A DNA stretch of 6,752 bases from Clostridiales bacterium UBA3680 (GCA_002372875.1 DFJD01000013.1:1-6752), one strand, 5' to 3'; positions 1 to 6,606 are shown, numbered from the stretch's first letter. Notes: a model not told the origin generated them from the sequence alone. Numbers and translations: made by a program.

Positions 1-32
1 AAGTTAAGCTGAGTCAATGATATTCGTATTCC

Positions 33-86
33 GCAGAAATAAATTTCTGCTACATACTCATAACCAACGGAATTGCTTGCAATTCC
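33..86. repeat. Two perfect short hairpins in non-coding DNA
   Basis: Two perfect inverted repeats follow one another. GCAGAAAT (33-40) pairs with ATTTCTGC (43-50) across a two-base AA gap. GGAATTGC (69-76) pairs with GCAATTCC (79-86) across a two-base TT gap. A two-base loop is too tight for a full stem, so in RNA or single-stranded DNA the top pair would open. No protein gene covers them. They lie just upstream of the larger folded block at 87-181 and probably belong to the same element. The symmetry is certain; the function is unknown. Confidence 0.7.
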
Positions 87-181
87 AAATTCAGTGGCAG
101 CTTGGACATTGCACCACAAAGATAGATGTGGACCGGCTTTGCCGGGCTTTTGCGCAGCAAAAGTGCTGACCCACTGAATTT
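87..181. repeat. 11-bp inverted repeat enclosing three hairpins (cloverleaf-like)
   Basis: AAATTCAGTGG (87-97) and CCACTGAATTT (171-181) are perfect reverse complements. The stem can continue with CAGC (98-101) pairing GCTG (165-168), leaving a two-base bulge at 169-170. Three more hairpins sit inside: CCACA/TGTGG (114-118 with 127-131, 8-base loop), CCGGC/GCCGG (133-137 with 141-145, TTT loop) and CTTTTGC/GCAAAAG (147-153 with 157-163, GCA loop). The whole folds into a closed multibranch shape and has no open reading frame. Such a dense, nearly perfect fold suggests a structured RNA or a folded end of a mobile element rather than ordinary spacer. The pairing is seen directly; the role is inferred. 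Confidence 0.7.
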
Positions 182-191
182 TAAGTAAGCA

Positions 192-212
192 CCCCCGCTT
201 TAGAAGCGGGGG
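192..212. repeat. GC-rich 9-bp hairpin resembling an IS200/IS605-type end
   Basis: CCCCCGCTT (192-200) pairs perfectly with AAGCGGGGG (204-212) around a TAG loop. A GC-rich stem with a short TAG/TTTAG-like loop near one end is typical of IS200/IS605-family elements, whose transposase recognises subterminal hairpins instead of inverted terminal repeats. No tnpA or tnpB gene lies in the window, so if the resemblance is real this is a remnant or a non-autonomous derivative. No run of T follows the stem, so it is a poor intrinsic terminator on the plus strand. Confidence 0.6.
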
Positions 213-263
213 ACTTCCTTAGTTTGTTAAAATATTTGCGACGATCATCGTTTGACACTTAGG

Positions 264-291
264 GAAGCACTGATTAGTTGATCAGTGCTTC
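264..291. repeat. 11-bp perfect hairpin, part of a repeat recurring at the right end
   Basis: GAAGCACTGAT (264-274) pairs perfectly with ATCAGTGCTTC (281-291) around a six-base TAGTTG loop. The sequence at 263-279 matches 6731-6747 at 15 of 17 positions in the same orientation, so this looks like one copy of a dispersed palindromic repeat. It lies between the folded element on the left and the bidirectional terminator at 306-337. It is followed by ATTTTAG rather than a clean T run, so it is unlikely to be a terminator itself. Confidence 0.65.
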
Positions 292-305
292 ATTTTAGCT
301 ATAAC

Positions 306-337
306 AAAAAAAGGCACTCATTTGGGTGCCTTTTTTT
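306..337 (-). terminator. Intrinsic terminator of the SLH-protein gene, probably bidirectional
   Basis: Seven A (306-312), the stem GGCACTC (313-319), loop ATTT (320-323), the arm GGGTGCC (324-330) and seven T (331-337) make a textbook terminator. On the minus strand the stem begins about 16 bases after the TAA stop at 347-349. There the hairpin has one A/C mismatch near the loop, but the A and T runs extend the stem. Read on the plus strand the same position becomes a U-G pair and the signal is slightly better, so it should also stop any transcript coming from positions 1-300. Confidence 0.85.
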
Positions 338-346
338 GTATTTGCC

Positions 347-2113
347 TTAGTAGGGGCGTAATTCTCCGCCGCCGTTAAGAGGATATACCTCTTCGCTTAA
401 ATAGTCGTTTGCATCATCATCCGCATCATAGTAGATAACGCAACCTTCTGTTGATATGTTGGGGAAATCAAAGTTTCCTTGATCATCTATTACGAACTTA
501 CGGAAGCGAGATTCTCCTGTGAATGTCACCTTTGCATCATCATCTATCTGAATATCGCAGTAGGGAGATTCTTTGCTTGTATTTACCGAACCCTTAAATT
601 TAGCGTTATCTCCGAGGTAAAGGCTTACATTTGTTCTGTCGTCAACAATAATTTCACCTTTAATGTCGGAGTTCTCTATGTTGAGTTCGAAATTGCTTCC
701 CACGTCCTGACGCAGAGCCTTGTCGATGGGTGCATATATAAGATTTTTACTGTCTATCTCCACATCTGTAAGGGTCGCTTTTGCGTTTGCATCTTTGAGA
801 TAAAATACAGGGTAGTCTTTGTTTTCGGCTTTTATCGAACCGCCTGTCATTTTAAACGAAGCATAGTTGGAAGCATTTTTGTTTGCTTTTTCGGAATTAT
901 TTTTGCTGTCTTTCTCTACGGAGCTGTTTTCAAAACGTATCAAGCCTTTTTTAGATTTTGTTGTAAGGGAAGTATTGCCCGAGAGAGCAACCTTTGCGTT
1001 TTGTGCAAGCTTGATCGCGTTATCTGCATTACCTACTTTTATATTGGCATCGCCCGATATTTTCAGTGTTCCGTCTATAACATCAAATATAGCTCCGGAG
1101 TTTGCACTGTAATCGCCGCCTTGTATATTTACTTCACTGCTGCCGTCTACTACCACGGTTCCCGCTACGCCCGTTACAGCACAGTCAATAAGGTCAAGAA
1201 CGGAGGTGTCGTCAACAACTACCGTGTTAGATGCACTTGAGGAAAGTGAAGAACCGCTTAATTTTCCGTTGCTTTGGTTTCTTAAAATAAGAGCGGGTTC
1301 GCTTGAAGCCGTGATTTTAAGTCCCTTTGCTGTAATTTCGTCGGAATCTATTTCAACACCCTCGTACAATTCTTTATTGTCGTATCTTTCGTCTTTTTCT
1401 TCCGTGTCATCAACAACGGTTTCTTTTGTTTTTTCTTCCTTTTCTTTCAGAGCTTTTTCTTCGGCATAATCGTCAAGAGCTTCGCAAACCTTTGAGAATA
1501 TGACTGACATTTCCGCTCTTGAAAGGGGATCGTTAGGCTTAAGTCTGCCGTTGTCGCCGCTTATTATTCCCATATTGGAAAGTGTGGCTGCCGCAATTTT
1601 TACCTCATCTTTTTTAATCTGATCGGCATCGGAATATTGAGACAGAGAAATGCTTCTGTTTGTTTCCGAAAGTCCGTTTAAATCGAGAGCTCTGTAAATG
1701 TAAAGCATGGCATCCACTCTTGTGATGGCATCTTTGGGATATACGGGACCCGAAAAGTCGATTATACCGTTTACCTTAGCGTCAACAACAGCCTTGAAAT
1801 AATAATCACTTTCCTTAACATCGGAAATGCTGAATATTGAGTAATTGCCTTGCTTAAGCTTAAAGGTGTTGTCGAGGAAGAGAAAGAAATCTCCTCTTTT
1901 GGTATCTGCTCCGGGATTAAAATTTCTGTTGCCCGTACCGACAACTATATTTCTGTTTGATATATCGTCAATATATTTTGCAGCCCAACCGTAGCTGTTC
2001 TCGTTTACATCTTTATAAAATTTTGATGTGAAGTCATCATCGGAAGCGAATGCTCCCACACAGTTGAATGCAAACAAAGCAGCCAAAAGCACTGCAGGTA
2101 ACTTTCTTTTCAT
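347..2113 (-). CDS. SLH-domain surface protein with a predicted beta-helix-like region
   Basis: This is a secreted 588-residue protein predicted to attach non-covalently to the cell wall. Residues 1-23 form a signal peptide: a basic start (MKRK), a hydrophobic core and a likely cut after AFA at 21-23. Three SLH domains follow at about 33-85, 95-145 and 158-212. Each ends in a recognisable version of the TRAE-type motif (TKRG 71-74, TRVD 131-134, SRAE 198-201); known SLH domains bind pyruvylated wall polysaccharide through it. Residues 213-250 are a highly charged Glu/Lys linker. From about 255 to the end, short hydrophobic strands alternate with Gly, Asn, Asp and Ser turns, suggesting a right-handed beta-helix as in adhesins or carbohydrate-binding surface proteins. 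A polar Asn/Lys/Ser-rich stretch (398-417) interrupts it, and an acidic stretch (562-570) lies near the end. The ATG has a strong site GGGAGG seven bases upstream. The ligand or substrate cannot be told; no catalytic motif was seen. Confidence 0.9.
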   Translation of the reverse strand: MKRKLPAVLLAALFAFNCVGAFASDDDFTSKFYKDVNENSYGWAAKYIDDISNRNIVVGTGNRNFNPGADTKRGDFFLFLDNTFKLKQGNYSIFSISDVKESDYYFKAVVDAKVNGIIDFSGPVYPKDAITRVDAMLYIYRALDLNGLSETNRSISLSQYSDADQIKKDEVKIAAATLSNMGIISGDNGRLKPNDPLSRAEMSVIFSKVCEALDDYAEEKALKEKEEKTKETVVDDTEEKDERYDNKELYEGVEIDSDEITAKGLKITASSEPALILRNQSNGKLSGSSLSSSASNTVVVDDTSVLDLIDCAVTGVAGTVVVDGSSEVNIQGGDYSANSGAIFDVIDGTLKISGDANIKVGNADNAIKLAQNAKVALSGNTSLTTKSKKGLIRFENSSVEKDSKNNSEKANKNASNYASFKMTGGSIKAENKDYPVFYLKDANAKATLTDVEIDSKNLIYAPIDKALRQDVGSNFELNIENSDIKGEIIVDDRTNVSLYLGDNAKFKGSVNTSKESPYCDIQIDDDAKVTFTGESRFRKFVIDDQGNFDFPNISTEGCVIYYDADDDANDYLSEEVYPLNGGGELRPY

Positions 2114-2235
2114 AGTTTAACCTCCCTTTTACATTTGCTATATTTTATTATACTATCATTAAAGCATATATGTTATAATTTTTCAAATTAAAAATTATTA
2201 AAATTGTTTTTTTTGTTTCTTTATGGAGTGGTTCC
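2114..2235. other. AT-rich gap between argD and the SLH gene, no clear terminator
   Basis: This 122-base gap holds the candidate promoter of the SLH-protein gene and long A/T runs. Reading downstream of argD on the minus strand, I see only a three-pair GGA/TCC stem close to the stop and an all-A/T stem (AATTTTT with AAAAATT). Neither makes a convincing terminator. Transcription of the arginine operon may therefore partly run into the surface-protein gene. Confidence 0.5.
2121..2186 (-). promoter_or_regulatory. Candidate promoter and ribosome binding site of the SLH-protein gene
   Basis: On the minus strand TTGAAA (2181-2186) and TTTAAT (2158-2163) are separated by exactly 17 bases, and the second box is preceded by TGC, giving an extended -10. 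A perfect TATAAT also occurs at 2147-2152, but its -35 match is weak. The ribosome binding site GGGAGG (2121-2126) lies seven bases before the ATG. The region is very AT-rich, so chance matches are easy and the promoter call is tentative; the ribosome binding site is secure. Confidence 0.5.
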
Positions 2236-3411
2236 TTAATTAAATTTTTCCAAGGCCTTATCAAGAATATTCATAGCTTTGTCAATGTCGGCTTTCGATA
2301 CAATAAGAGAAGGAACAAAACGAATAACGTTTTTACCCGCACCTATAAGGAGCAGTCCGTTTTCAATGGTATCGGCAACTATGGGAGCAACGGGAACGGT
2401 GCATTCCATGCCTTGCATAAGACCAAATCCTCTTACATCGGAAACGACCGAATGCTTTTGTTTAAGAAGGTTTAATTTTTCGGAAAGGTAAACGCCCTGT
2501 TCTTTTACATTATCAAGAAGGCCGTTTGTCAGCTCATCCACAACAACATTTCCCGCGGCGGTAGCAAGAGGGTTTCCTCCGAAAGTGGAGGCATGGTCTC
2601 CGGGTTTGAAGTAATCGGCAAGTTTTTCGCTTGCCATCATAAGTCCGCAAGGGATACCGCCGGCAATTCCCTTTGCTGTGGATATTGTATCGGGCACAAC
2701 ACCAAAGCTTTGATATGCAAATAAGGTGCCAAGTCGACCTACACCGCATTGAACCTCATCAAAAAGCAGAAGAATATCTTTTTCGTCACAGAGCTGTCTA
2801 ACCGCTTTTAAAAATTCGGGTTTGGCAGGATGAATTCCGCCCTCACCTTGAACAGGTTCGATAAGTATTGCCACGGTATTATCGGTAACGGTTGCTTTTA
2901 TTGACTCAAAGTCGTTGAAATCGGCATATTTAATATGTGGGAACATATCTCCGAATGAATCGTTGTAGTGGGGCTGACCCGTTGCTGTAACAGCGGCAAA
3001 TGTCCTTCCGTGGAAGGAATGATTCATGGTGATGATCTCTTGTCTGTTGCCGTTTTTCTGACCGTATCTTCTTGCAAGCTTTAAAGCTGCCTCTATAGAT
3101 TCGGCACCTGAATTACAAAAAAAGCATTTGTCAAGTGAACCGTTTTTTACAAGTTTTTCTGCAAGCTCGCATTGAGGCTGAGTCCAATAGAGGTTTGAAA
3201 CATGTATCAATTTTTGTGCTTGCTCTTTTATGGCTTCAACAAGCTTGGGATGGTTGTGTCCGAGGGAATTGACCGCTATACCCGAAGCAAAATCGAGATA
3301 TTTTTTTCCGTTTTCATCGTAAACATACATACCGTCTCCCTTTGCGAGCGTAATGGGATAACGGCTGTAGGTATTCATTATATATTTTTCGCCTTTTTCA
3401 AATGTGTTCAT
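2236..3411 (-). CDS. argD: Acetylornithine aminotransferase (ArgD)
   Basis: This PLP-dependent class-III aminotransferase interconverts N-acetylglutamate semialdehyde and N-acetylornithine with glutamate as amino donor, in the cytoplasm. Counting from the ATG at 3411 it has 391 residues, a normal family length. Visible motifs are the PLP phosphate-binding NSGAES (100-105), HSFHGRT (131-137), EPVQGEGG (185-192), the cofactor Asp in LLFDEVQCG (D218), the Schiff-base lysine in STAKG (K247), TFGGNP (276-281) and RFVPSL (364-369). An in-frame TTG at 3426 would add five residues and overlap argB. The ATG is preferred because AAAGGTGAT lies just ahead of it and it leaves a four-base gap after the argB stop. 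It is the last gene of the operon. Enzymes of this type can also serve in lysine synthesis (succinyl-diaminopimelate), which sequence alone cannot exclude. Confidence 0.96.
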   Translation of the reverse strand: MNTFEKGEKYIMNTYSRYPITLAKGDGMYVYDENGKKYLDFASGIAVNSLGHNHPKLVEAIKEQAQKLIHVSNLYWTQPQCELAEKLVKNGSLDKCFFCNSGAESIEAALKLARRYGQKNGNRQEIITMNHSFHGRTFAAVTATGQPHYNDSFGDMFPHIKYADFNDFESIKATVTDNTVAILIEPVQGEGGIHPAKPEFLKAVRQLCDEKDILLLFDEVQCGVGRLGTLFAYQSFGVVPDTISTAKGIAGGIPCGLMMASEKLADYFKPGDHASTFGGNPLATAAGNVVVDELTNGLLDNVKEQGVYLSEKLNLLKQKHSVVSDVRGFGLMQGMECTVPVAPIVADTIENGLLLIGAGKNVIRFVPSLIVSKADIDKAMNILDKALEKFN

Positions 3412-3414
3412 GCT

Positions 3415-3423
3415 ATCACCTTT
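3415..3423 (-). promoter_or_regulatory. Ribosome binding site that decides the argD start
   Basis: On the minus strand AAAGGTGAT (3423 down to 3415) is followed by AGC and the ATG at 3409-3411. GGTGAT matches the distal part of the anti-Shine-Dalgarno complement, with the GG seven bases from the ATG. The upstream TTG at 3424-3426 would place this site inside the coding sequence. The site overlaps the argB stop codon (TGA, 3416-3418), which points to translational coupling. Confidence 0.65.
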
Positions 3424-4276
3424 CAATAAGTGTTCCTATTCCTTTATTTGTAAATATTTCAAGAAGAAGGCAGTGTGCGATCCTTCCGTCTAATATATGT
3501 ACATTGTTGACACCTGCATTAACGCCTGCTATACAGCACTCAACCTTCGGTATCATACCGCCGCTTATGGTGCCGTCATCTATAAGGGAGGTGACCTCAT
3601 TTGCTTTTATTGATGAAATAACGCTTTCGGGGTCGTTTACATCCTTCATTATACCTGCAACATCCGTTACAAATACAAGCTTTTCGGCATTTAAAGCACC
3701 TGCTACGGCAACTGCGGCATAGTCGGCATTTACGTTGTAGCTGTTACCGTTTTCATCAACGCCTACCGAAGATATTACGGGCACAAAGTCGTTGTCGATA
3801 AGAGTTTTTATAAGAGTTGTGTCAACATCGGTCACTTCACCTACAAGACCGATATCCAAGCCCTTGGGCATGGTCTTTTTTACCTTCATAAAGGCACAGT
3901 CTTTTCCGCATATTCCTACGGCGTTCACGCCCTGCAAGCAAAGGTCGCTTGTGATGTTTTTGTTTATCTTGCCTGCAAGCACTTGCTGAACTATTTCCAT
4001 TGTAGCTTCATCGGTCACTCTGAGCCCATCTTTAAATTTGGGCTCGATACCCACAGCTTCAAGGGCTTTGTTAATGTCCTTGCCGCCTCCGTGAACAAGT
4101 ACGGGTTTAAATCCGACAAATTTCATAAGGGCAATATCTTTGATGATAGTGTCTTTTATTTCTTCGTTTACAAGTGCGGAACCACCGTATTTTATAACAA
4201 CGGTTATTCCGGAAAATTTCTTTATATAGGGGAGAGCTTCGGTGAGTATCTCCGCCTTGTTTATTTCTGTTTGCAT
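3416..4276 (-). CDS. argB: Acetylglutamate kinase (ArgB), arginine-sensitive type likely
   Basis: The enzyme phosphorylates N-acetylglutamate with ATP, the second step of arginine synthesis and the usual feedback-control point. It has 286 residues and the amino-acid kinase fold. Motifs are KYGGSA (29-34), the glycine-rich HGGGKDI (62-68), RVTD (86-89), NVNAD (181-185), the nucleotide-side VTDVAGI (203-209) and SGGMIPKVE (238-246, with K244). Two features fit the hexameric, arginine-inhibited class: an extra N-terminal helix (about 6-21) ahead of the kinase core, and the C-terminal H268...E273...KGIGT (278-282) segment. This is expected where ArgJ recycles the acetyl group, since ArgB then becomes the committed step. 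The start lies two bases after the argJ stop; its site AGGAG (4283-4287) lies inside the last codons of argJ. Confidence 0.97.
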   Translation of the reverse strand: MQTEINKAEILTEALPYIKKFSGITVVIKYGGSALVNEEIKDTIIKDIALMKFVGFKPVLVHGGGKDINKALEAVGIEPKFKDGLRVTDEATMEIVQQVLAGKINKNITSDLCLQGVNAVGICGKDCAFMKVKKTMPKGLDIGLVGEVTDVDTTLIKTLIDNDFVPVISSVGVDENGNSYNVNADYAAVAVAGALNAEKLVFVTDVAGIMKDVNDPESVISSIKANEVTSLIDDGTISGGMIPKVECCIAGVNAGVNNVHILDGRIAHCLLLEIFTNKGIGTLIER

Positions 4277-4278
4277 AA

Positions 4279-5493
4279 TTAACTCCTGTAATCTCCGTTA
4301 ATTTTTACATAGTCATAGGTAAGATCGCAGCCCCAGGCTGTTGCCGATTCGTTACCTTCTTTTAAGAGCATATCTATATATATCTTGTGTGCCGAAAGTA
4401 TATTTGCCGCCTTTTCCTCGTCAAAAACGATCGGTACACCCTCGGTCATAAGACGGATGGTGCCGTTTTCGCTTCTGAAATCTATGGTGACCGACATAGG
4501 GTCAAAATCGGCTCCGCTGTAGCCCATTGCACAAAGTGCTCTGCCCCAGTTTGCATCCTCTCCGAATATTGCGGCTTTAAGAAGATTTGAAGATACTACG
4601 CTAAGAGCGATCTTGCGGGCGTCCTCTTTGCTTTTTGCACCGTTTACGGCAGCTTCTATAAGCTTGGTTGCACCCTCTCCGTCATCGGCACATTTAATGG
4701 CAAGTGTTTTTGTTATGTAACAAAGAGCTTCGTAAAATTTGTTATAATCTTCACCGTCGGTATCTATTTCCTTGTTTTCCGCCAATCCGTTGGCAAGCAG
4801 GAGCACGGTGTCATTTGTGGACATATCTCCGTCTACACATATCATATTGAATGAGTCGGATACGGCAGCCTTTAAGGCTTTGTCTGCCATCTCTTTGCTT
4901 ACGGCACAGTCGGTGGTTATAAAGCAAAGCATTGTTGCCATATTGGGGTTGATCATACCCGAACCCTTTGCCATGCCGCCTATGGTAACTTTTTTGCCCG
5001 CTATTTCCGTTTCAACGGCAACCGTTTTTTCAACGGTATCCGTTGTCATTATTGCACGAGATGCGGCAACACCGTGGTCATAAGTGTCGCCGAGACCGTT
5101 GTAAACTTTTTCAACTCCCGGAATTATTTTGTCCATGGGAAGGTTGACACCTATAACGCCTGTAGAGCAAACAAGTATGTTTTCTTTTTCTTTGCCTATA
5201 AGTGCGGCAAGAGCTTGAGCGGTATCGGCACAGTCGCGTATACCTTGTTCTCCCGTGCAAGCGTTGGCGTTTCCGCTGTTTGCGACAACACCGTAAATTG
5301 TGTTGCTTACTTTATCACGATCCCAAAGCACGGGAGCAGCCTTAACAACATTTGTTGTAAATGTTCCGGAGGCTATACAGGGAGCCTCACTTACTATAAC
5401 AGCCATATCGGCTTTATCTTTTTTTAATCCCGTTTTATCGCCAAAGGCTTTGAAGCCCTTTGCCGAGCAAACGTTTCCTTGTATGATATTCAT
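4279..5493 (-). CDS. argJ: Glutamate N-acetyltransferase / ornithine acetyltransferase (ArgJ)
   Basis: ArgJ moves the acetyl group from N-acetylornithine to glutamate, producing ornithine and regenerating N-acetylglutamate; bifunctional members also use acetyl-CoA. It is 404 residues, normal for the family. The protein cuts itself into alpha and beta chains before the nucleophilic threonine. That site is seen as KGSGMINPNMATM (176-188), with predicted cleavage between A186 and T187. Other family marks are STGVIG (110-115, oxyanion hole), DGEGATKL (271-278), NWGR (315-318) and the conserved C-terminal NGDYRS (399-404). The start has AAAGGAG seven bases upstream, overlapping the argC stop. Its presence shows that the acetyl-cycling route is used. 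Whether it is mono- or bifunctional cannot be read from sequence; no argA or argE is in the window. Confidence 0.97.
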   Translation of the reverse strand: MNIIQGNVCSAKGFKAFGDKTGLKKDKADMAVIVSEAPCIASGTFTTNVVKAAPVLWDRDKVSNTIYGVVANSGNANACTGEQGIRDCADTAQALAALIGKEKENILVCSTGVIGVNLPMDKIIPGVEKVYNGLGDTYDHGVAASRAIMTTDTVEKTVAVETEIAGKKVTIGGMAKGSGMINPNMATMLCFITTDCAVSKEMADKALKAAVSDSFNMICVDGDMSTNDTVLLLANGLAENKEIDTDGEDYNKFYEALCYITKTLAIKCADDGEGATKLIEAAVNGAKSKEDARKIALSVVSSNLLKAAIFGEDANWGRALCAMGYSGADFDPMSVTIDFRSENGTIRLMTEGVPIVFDEEKAANILSAHKIYIDMLLKEGNESATAWGCDLTYDYVKINGDYRS

Positions 5494-5505
5494 TTTAAAT
5501 CTCCT

Positions 5506-6543
5506 TTATGCGGGAAAAACAGGTACAAAATCTATTCCTGTTTTTTCATCAAGTCCGAAAAGAATGTTCATGTTCTGAACTGCCTGACCTGCGGCACCCT
5601 TAAACAGATTGTCAAGAGCACCTATAACAATAACTCTGTTTGTTCTTTTATCTATTGTAAAGCCTATATCAACAAAATTGGAACCTTTTACCCATTTTGT
5701 TTCGGGGAAGGTGCCTTCCTTGGTAAGTCTTATAAAGTATTCATCTTTATAATATTTTTCGTAGGCACTTCTTATATCATCGTAGGTATAATCTTTGTTC
5801 AAATTTGCGTAGCAGGTTGCAAGAATGCCTCTGTCCATAGGTATAAGATGAGGGGTAAAATTAAGTACCACATCCTCACCTGCGGCATAAGAAAGTTGTT
5901 CCTCGATTTCGGGGGTATGTCTGTGAGAGGCAACTTTGTAGGCTTTTACGGATTCATTGAGTTCACAGTAATGGTTTGCAAGGGAAAGACCTCTGCCTGC
6001 ACCGGTAGCTCCCGATTTAGCATCTATAATGATGGTTTTTAAATCTATCATTTTTTCTTTAACAAGAGGATAAAGAGAAAGTATGGAGCAGCTTGTATAA
6101 CAACCCGGGTTGGCAACTATTCTTTTTCCTTTTATTTTTTCTCTGTTTATTTCACAAAGTCCGTATATTGCCTCGGGAAGTATATCTTTTGCATAGTGTG
6201 TGGTGTACCAGTTTTCGTATGTTTCAATGTTTTGTAAACGAAAATCCGCACCTAAGTCTATTATTTTTGTTTTTGATAATATATTTTCGTTGACCTTTTT
6301 GCTTGCAACTCCGTGAGGAAGGGCAAGAAATATAACATCGCATTCATCTGCCATTTTTTCTATGTCTTCTTCATCACATATATAATCTTTATGTCTGTAG
6401 CTTTCGTAAACTTCGCTGTATTTCTTTCCTGCGTAAGACTGAGATGTAAGAGTTTTTATTTGCGCATCGGGATGAGCCGATATAATTCTGACAAGTTCAC
6501 TGCCTGCATAGCCGGTAGCACCTATAATTCCTACATTTATCAT
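5506..6543 (-). CDS. argC: N-acetyl-gamma-glutamyl-phosphate reductase (ArgC)
   Basis: ArgC reduces N-acetylglutamyl phosphate to the semialdehyde with NADPH, the third step of arginine synthesis. It has 345 residues, the usual length of the long (type 1) form. The N-terminal dinucleotide-binding motif is GIIGATGYAGSE (5-16). The catalytic cysteine is C148 in ANPGCY (144-149). SGATGAGRG (177-185) and HRHTPEI (207-213) supply substrate-binding residues and the likely catalytic histidine. KGAAGQAVQN (315-324) is the C-terminal cofactor-contact motif. It is the first gene of the operon; the ATG at 6543 has GGAGG eight bases upstream. Twelve bases separate its stop from the argJ start. Confidence 0.97.
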   Translation of the reverse strand: MINVGIIGATGYAGSELVRIISAHPDAQIKTLTSQSYAGKKYSEVYESYRHKDYICDEEDIEKMADECDVIFLALPHGVASKKVNENILSKTKIIDLGADFRLQNIETYENWYTTHYAKDILPEAIYGLCEINREKIKGKRIVANPGCYTSCSILSLYPLVKEKMIDLKTIIIDAKSGATGAGRGLSLANHYCELNESVKAYKVASHRHTPEIEEQLSYAAGEDVVLNFTPHLIPMDRGILATCYANLNKDYTYDDIRSAYEKYYKDEYFIRLTKEGTFPETKWVKGSNFVDIGFTIDKRTNRVIVIGALDNLFKGAAGQAVQNMNILFGLDEKTGIDFVPVFPA

Positions 6544-6577
6544 AACGATGACCTCCGTTTTTTTGCTGTTTCTCCTT

Positions 6578-6606
6578 ATTATACTACTTTTTTTAGTAAA
6601 TGTATA
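6578..6606 (-). promoter_or_regulatory. Candidate promoter P1 of the arginine operon
   Basis: On the minus strand a perfect TATAAT (6578-6583) lies 17 bases after TATACA (6601-6606), which matches four of six -35 positions. Transcription would start near 6571 and give a leader of about 27 bases, too short for a riboswitch or T-box. The surroundings are AT-rich, so this is a candidate only. Confidence 0.45.

Larger units (their letters stand above)
33..212. mobile_element. Candidate non-autonomous mobile element or structured RNA locus
   Basis: The run of hairpins at 33-50, 69-86, 87-181 and 192-212 leaves little unpaired sequence between stems and ends with a hairpin like those at IS200/IS605 ends. 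One reading is a palindrome-rich, transposase-less element mobilised in trans. Another is a relic of a TnpB element that keeps its guide-RNA scaffold, since such RNAs lie just inside the right end. Neither is proven: no transposase gene is present and the outer boundaries are not visible. The left edge may lie outside the window. The grouping into one element is inference. Confidence 0.35.

Noticed and set aside
14..18. SLH protein as a lipoprotein, because a cysteine (C18) lies near the end of the signal-peptide core
   Set aside because: The residues before the cysteine (AFN) do not fit a lipobox; an AFA cut site for signal peptidase I follows. Positions given here are residues, inside the gene at 347-2113.
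87..181. tRNA or another standard RNA gene, given the cloverleaf shape
   Set aside because: The stem lengths and loops do not match a tRNA: there is no TTCGA-type loop, no anticodon-arm geometry and no CCA or acceptor pattern.
33..212. CRISPR array
   Set aside because: The repeats here are inverted and different from each other; there is no regularly spaced direct repeat with unique spacers.
241..251. Palindrome ACGAT-C-ATCGT as an operator
   Set aside because: It is an 11-base symmetry with a one-base centre and no adjacent gene start or promoter to regulate; it can occur by chance.
479..1240. A 253-codon plus-strand reading frame opposite the SLH gene
   Set aside because: It is wholly antisense to a well-supported gene, its predicted protein is rich in Cys, Phe and Tyr without any motif, and no promoter or ribosome binding site stands out. 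It is a shadow of the minus-strand gene.
5479..6042. A 187-codon plus-strand reading frame opposite argC
   Set aside because: It lies entirely across the argC/argJ junction on the opposite strand, with a biased composition and no recognisable domain.
6544..6577. Riboswitch, T-box or attenuator in front of argC
   Set aside because: The leader from candidate P1 is too short, and no terminator hairpin or T-box motif is visible between the promoters and the ATG.
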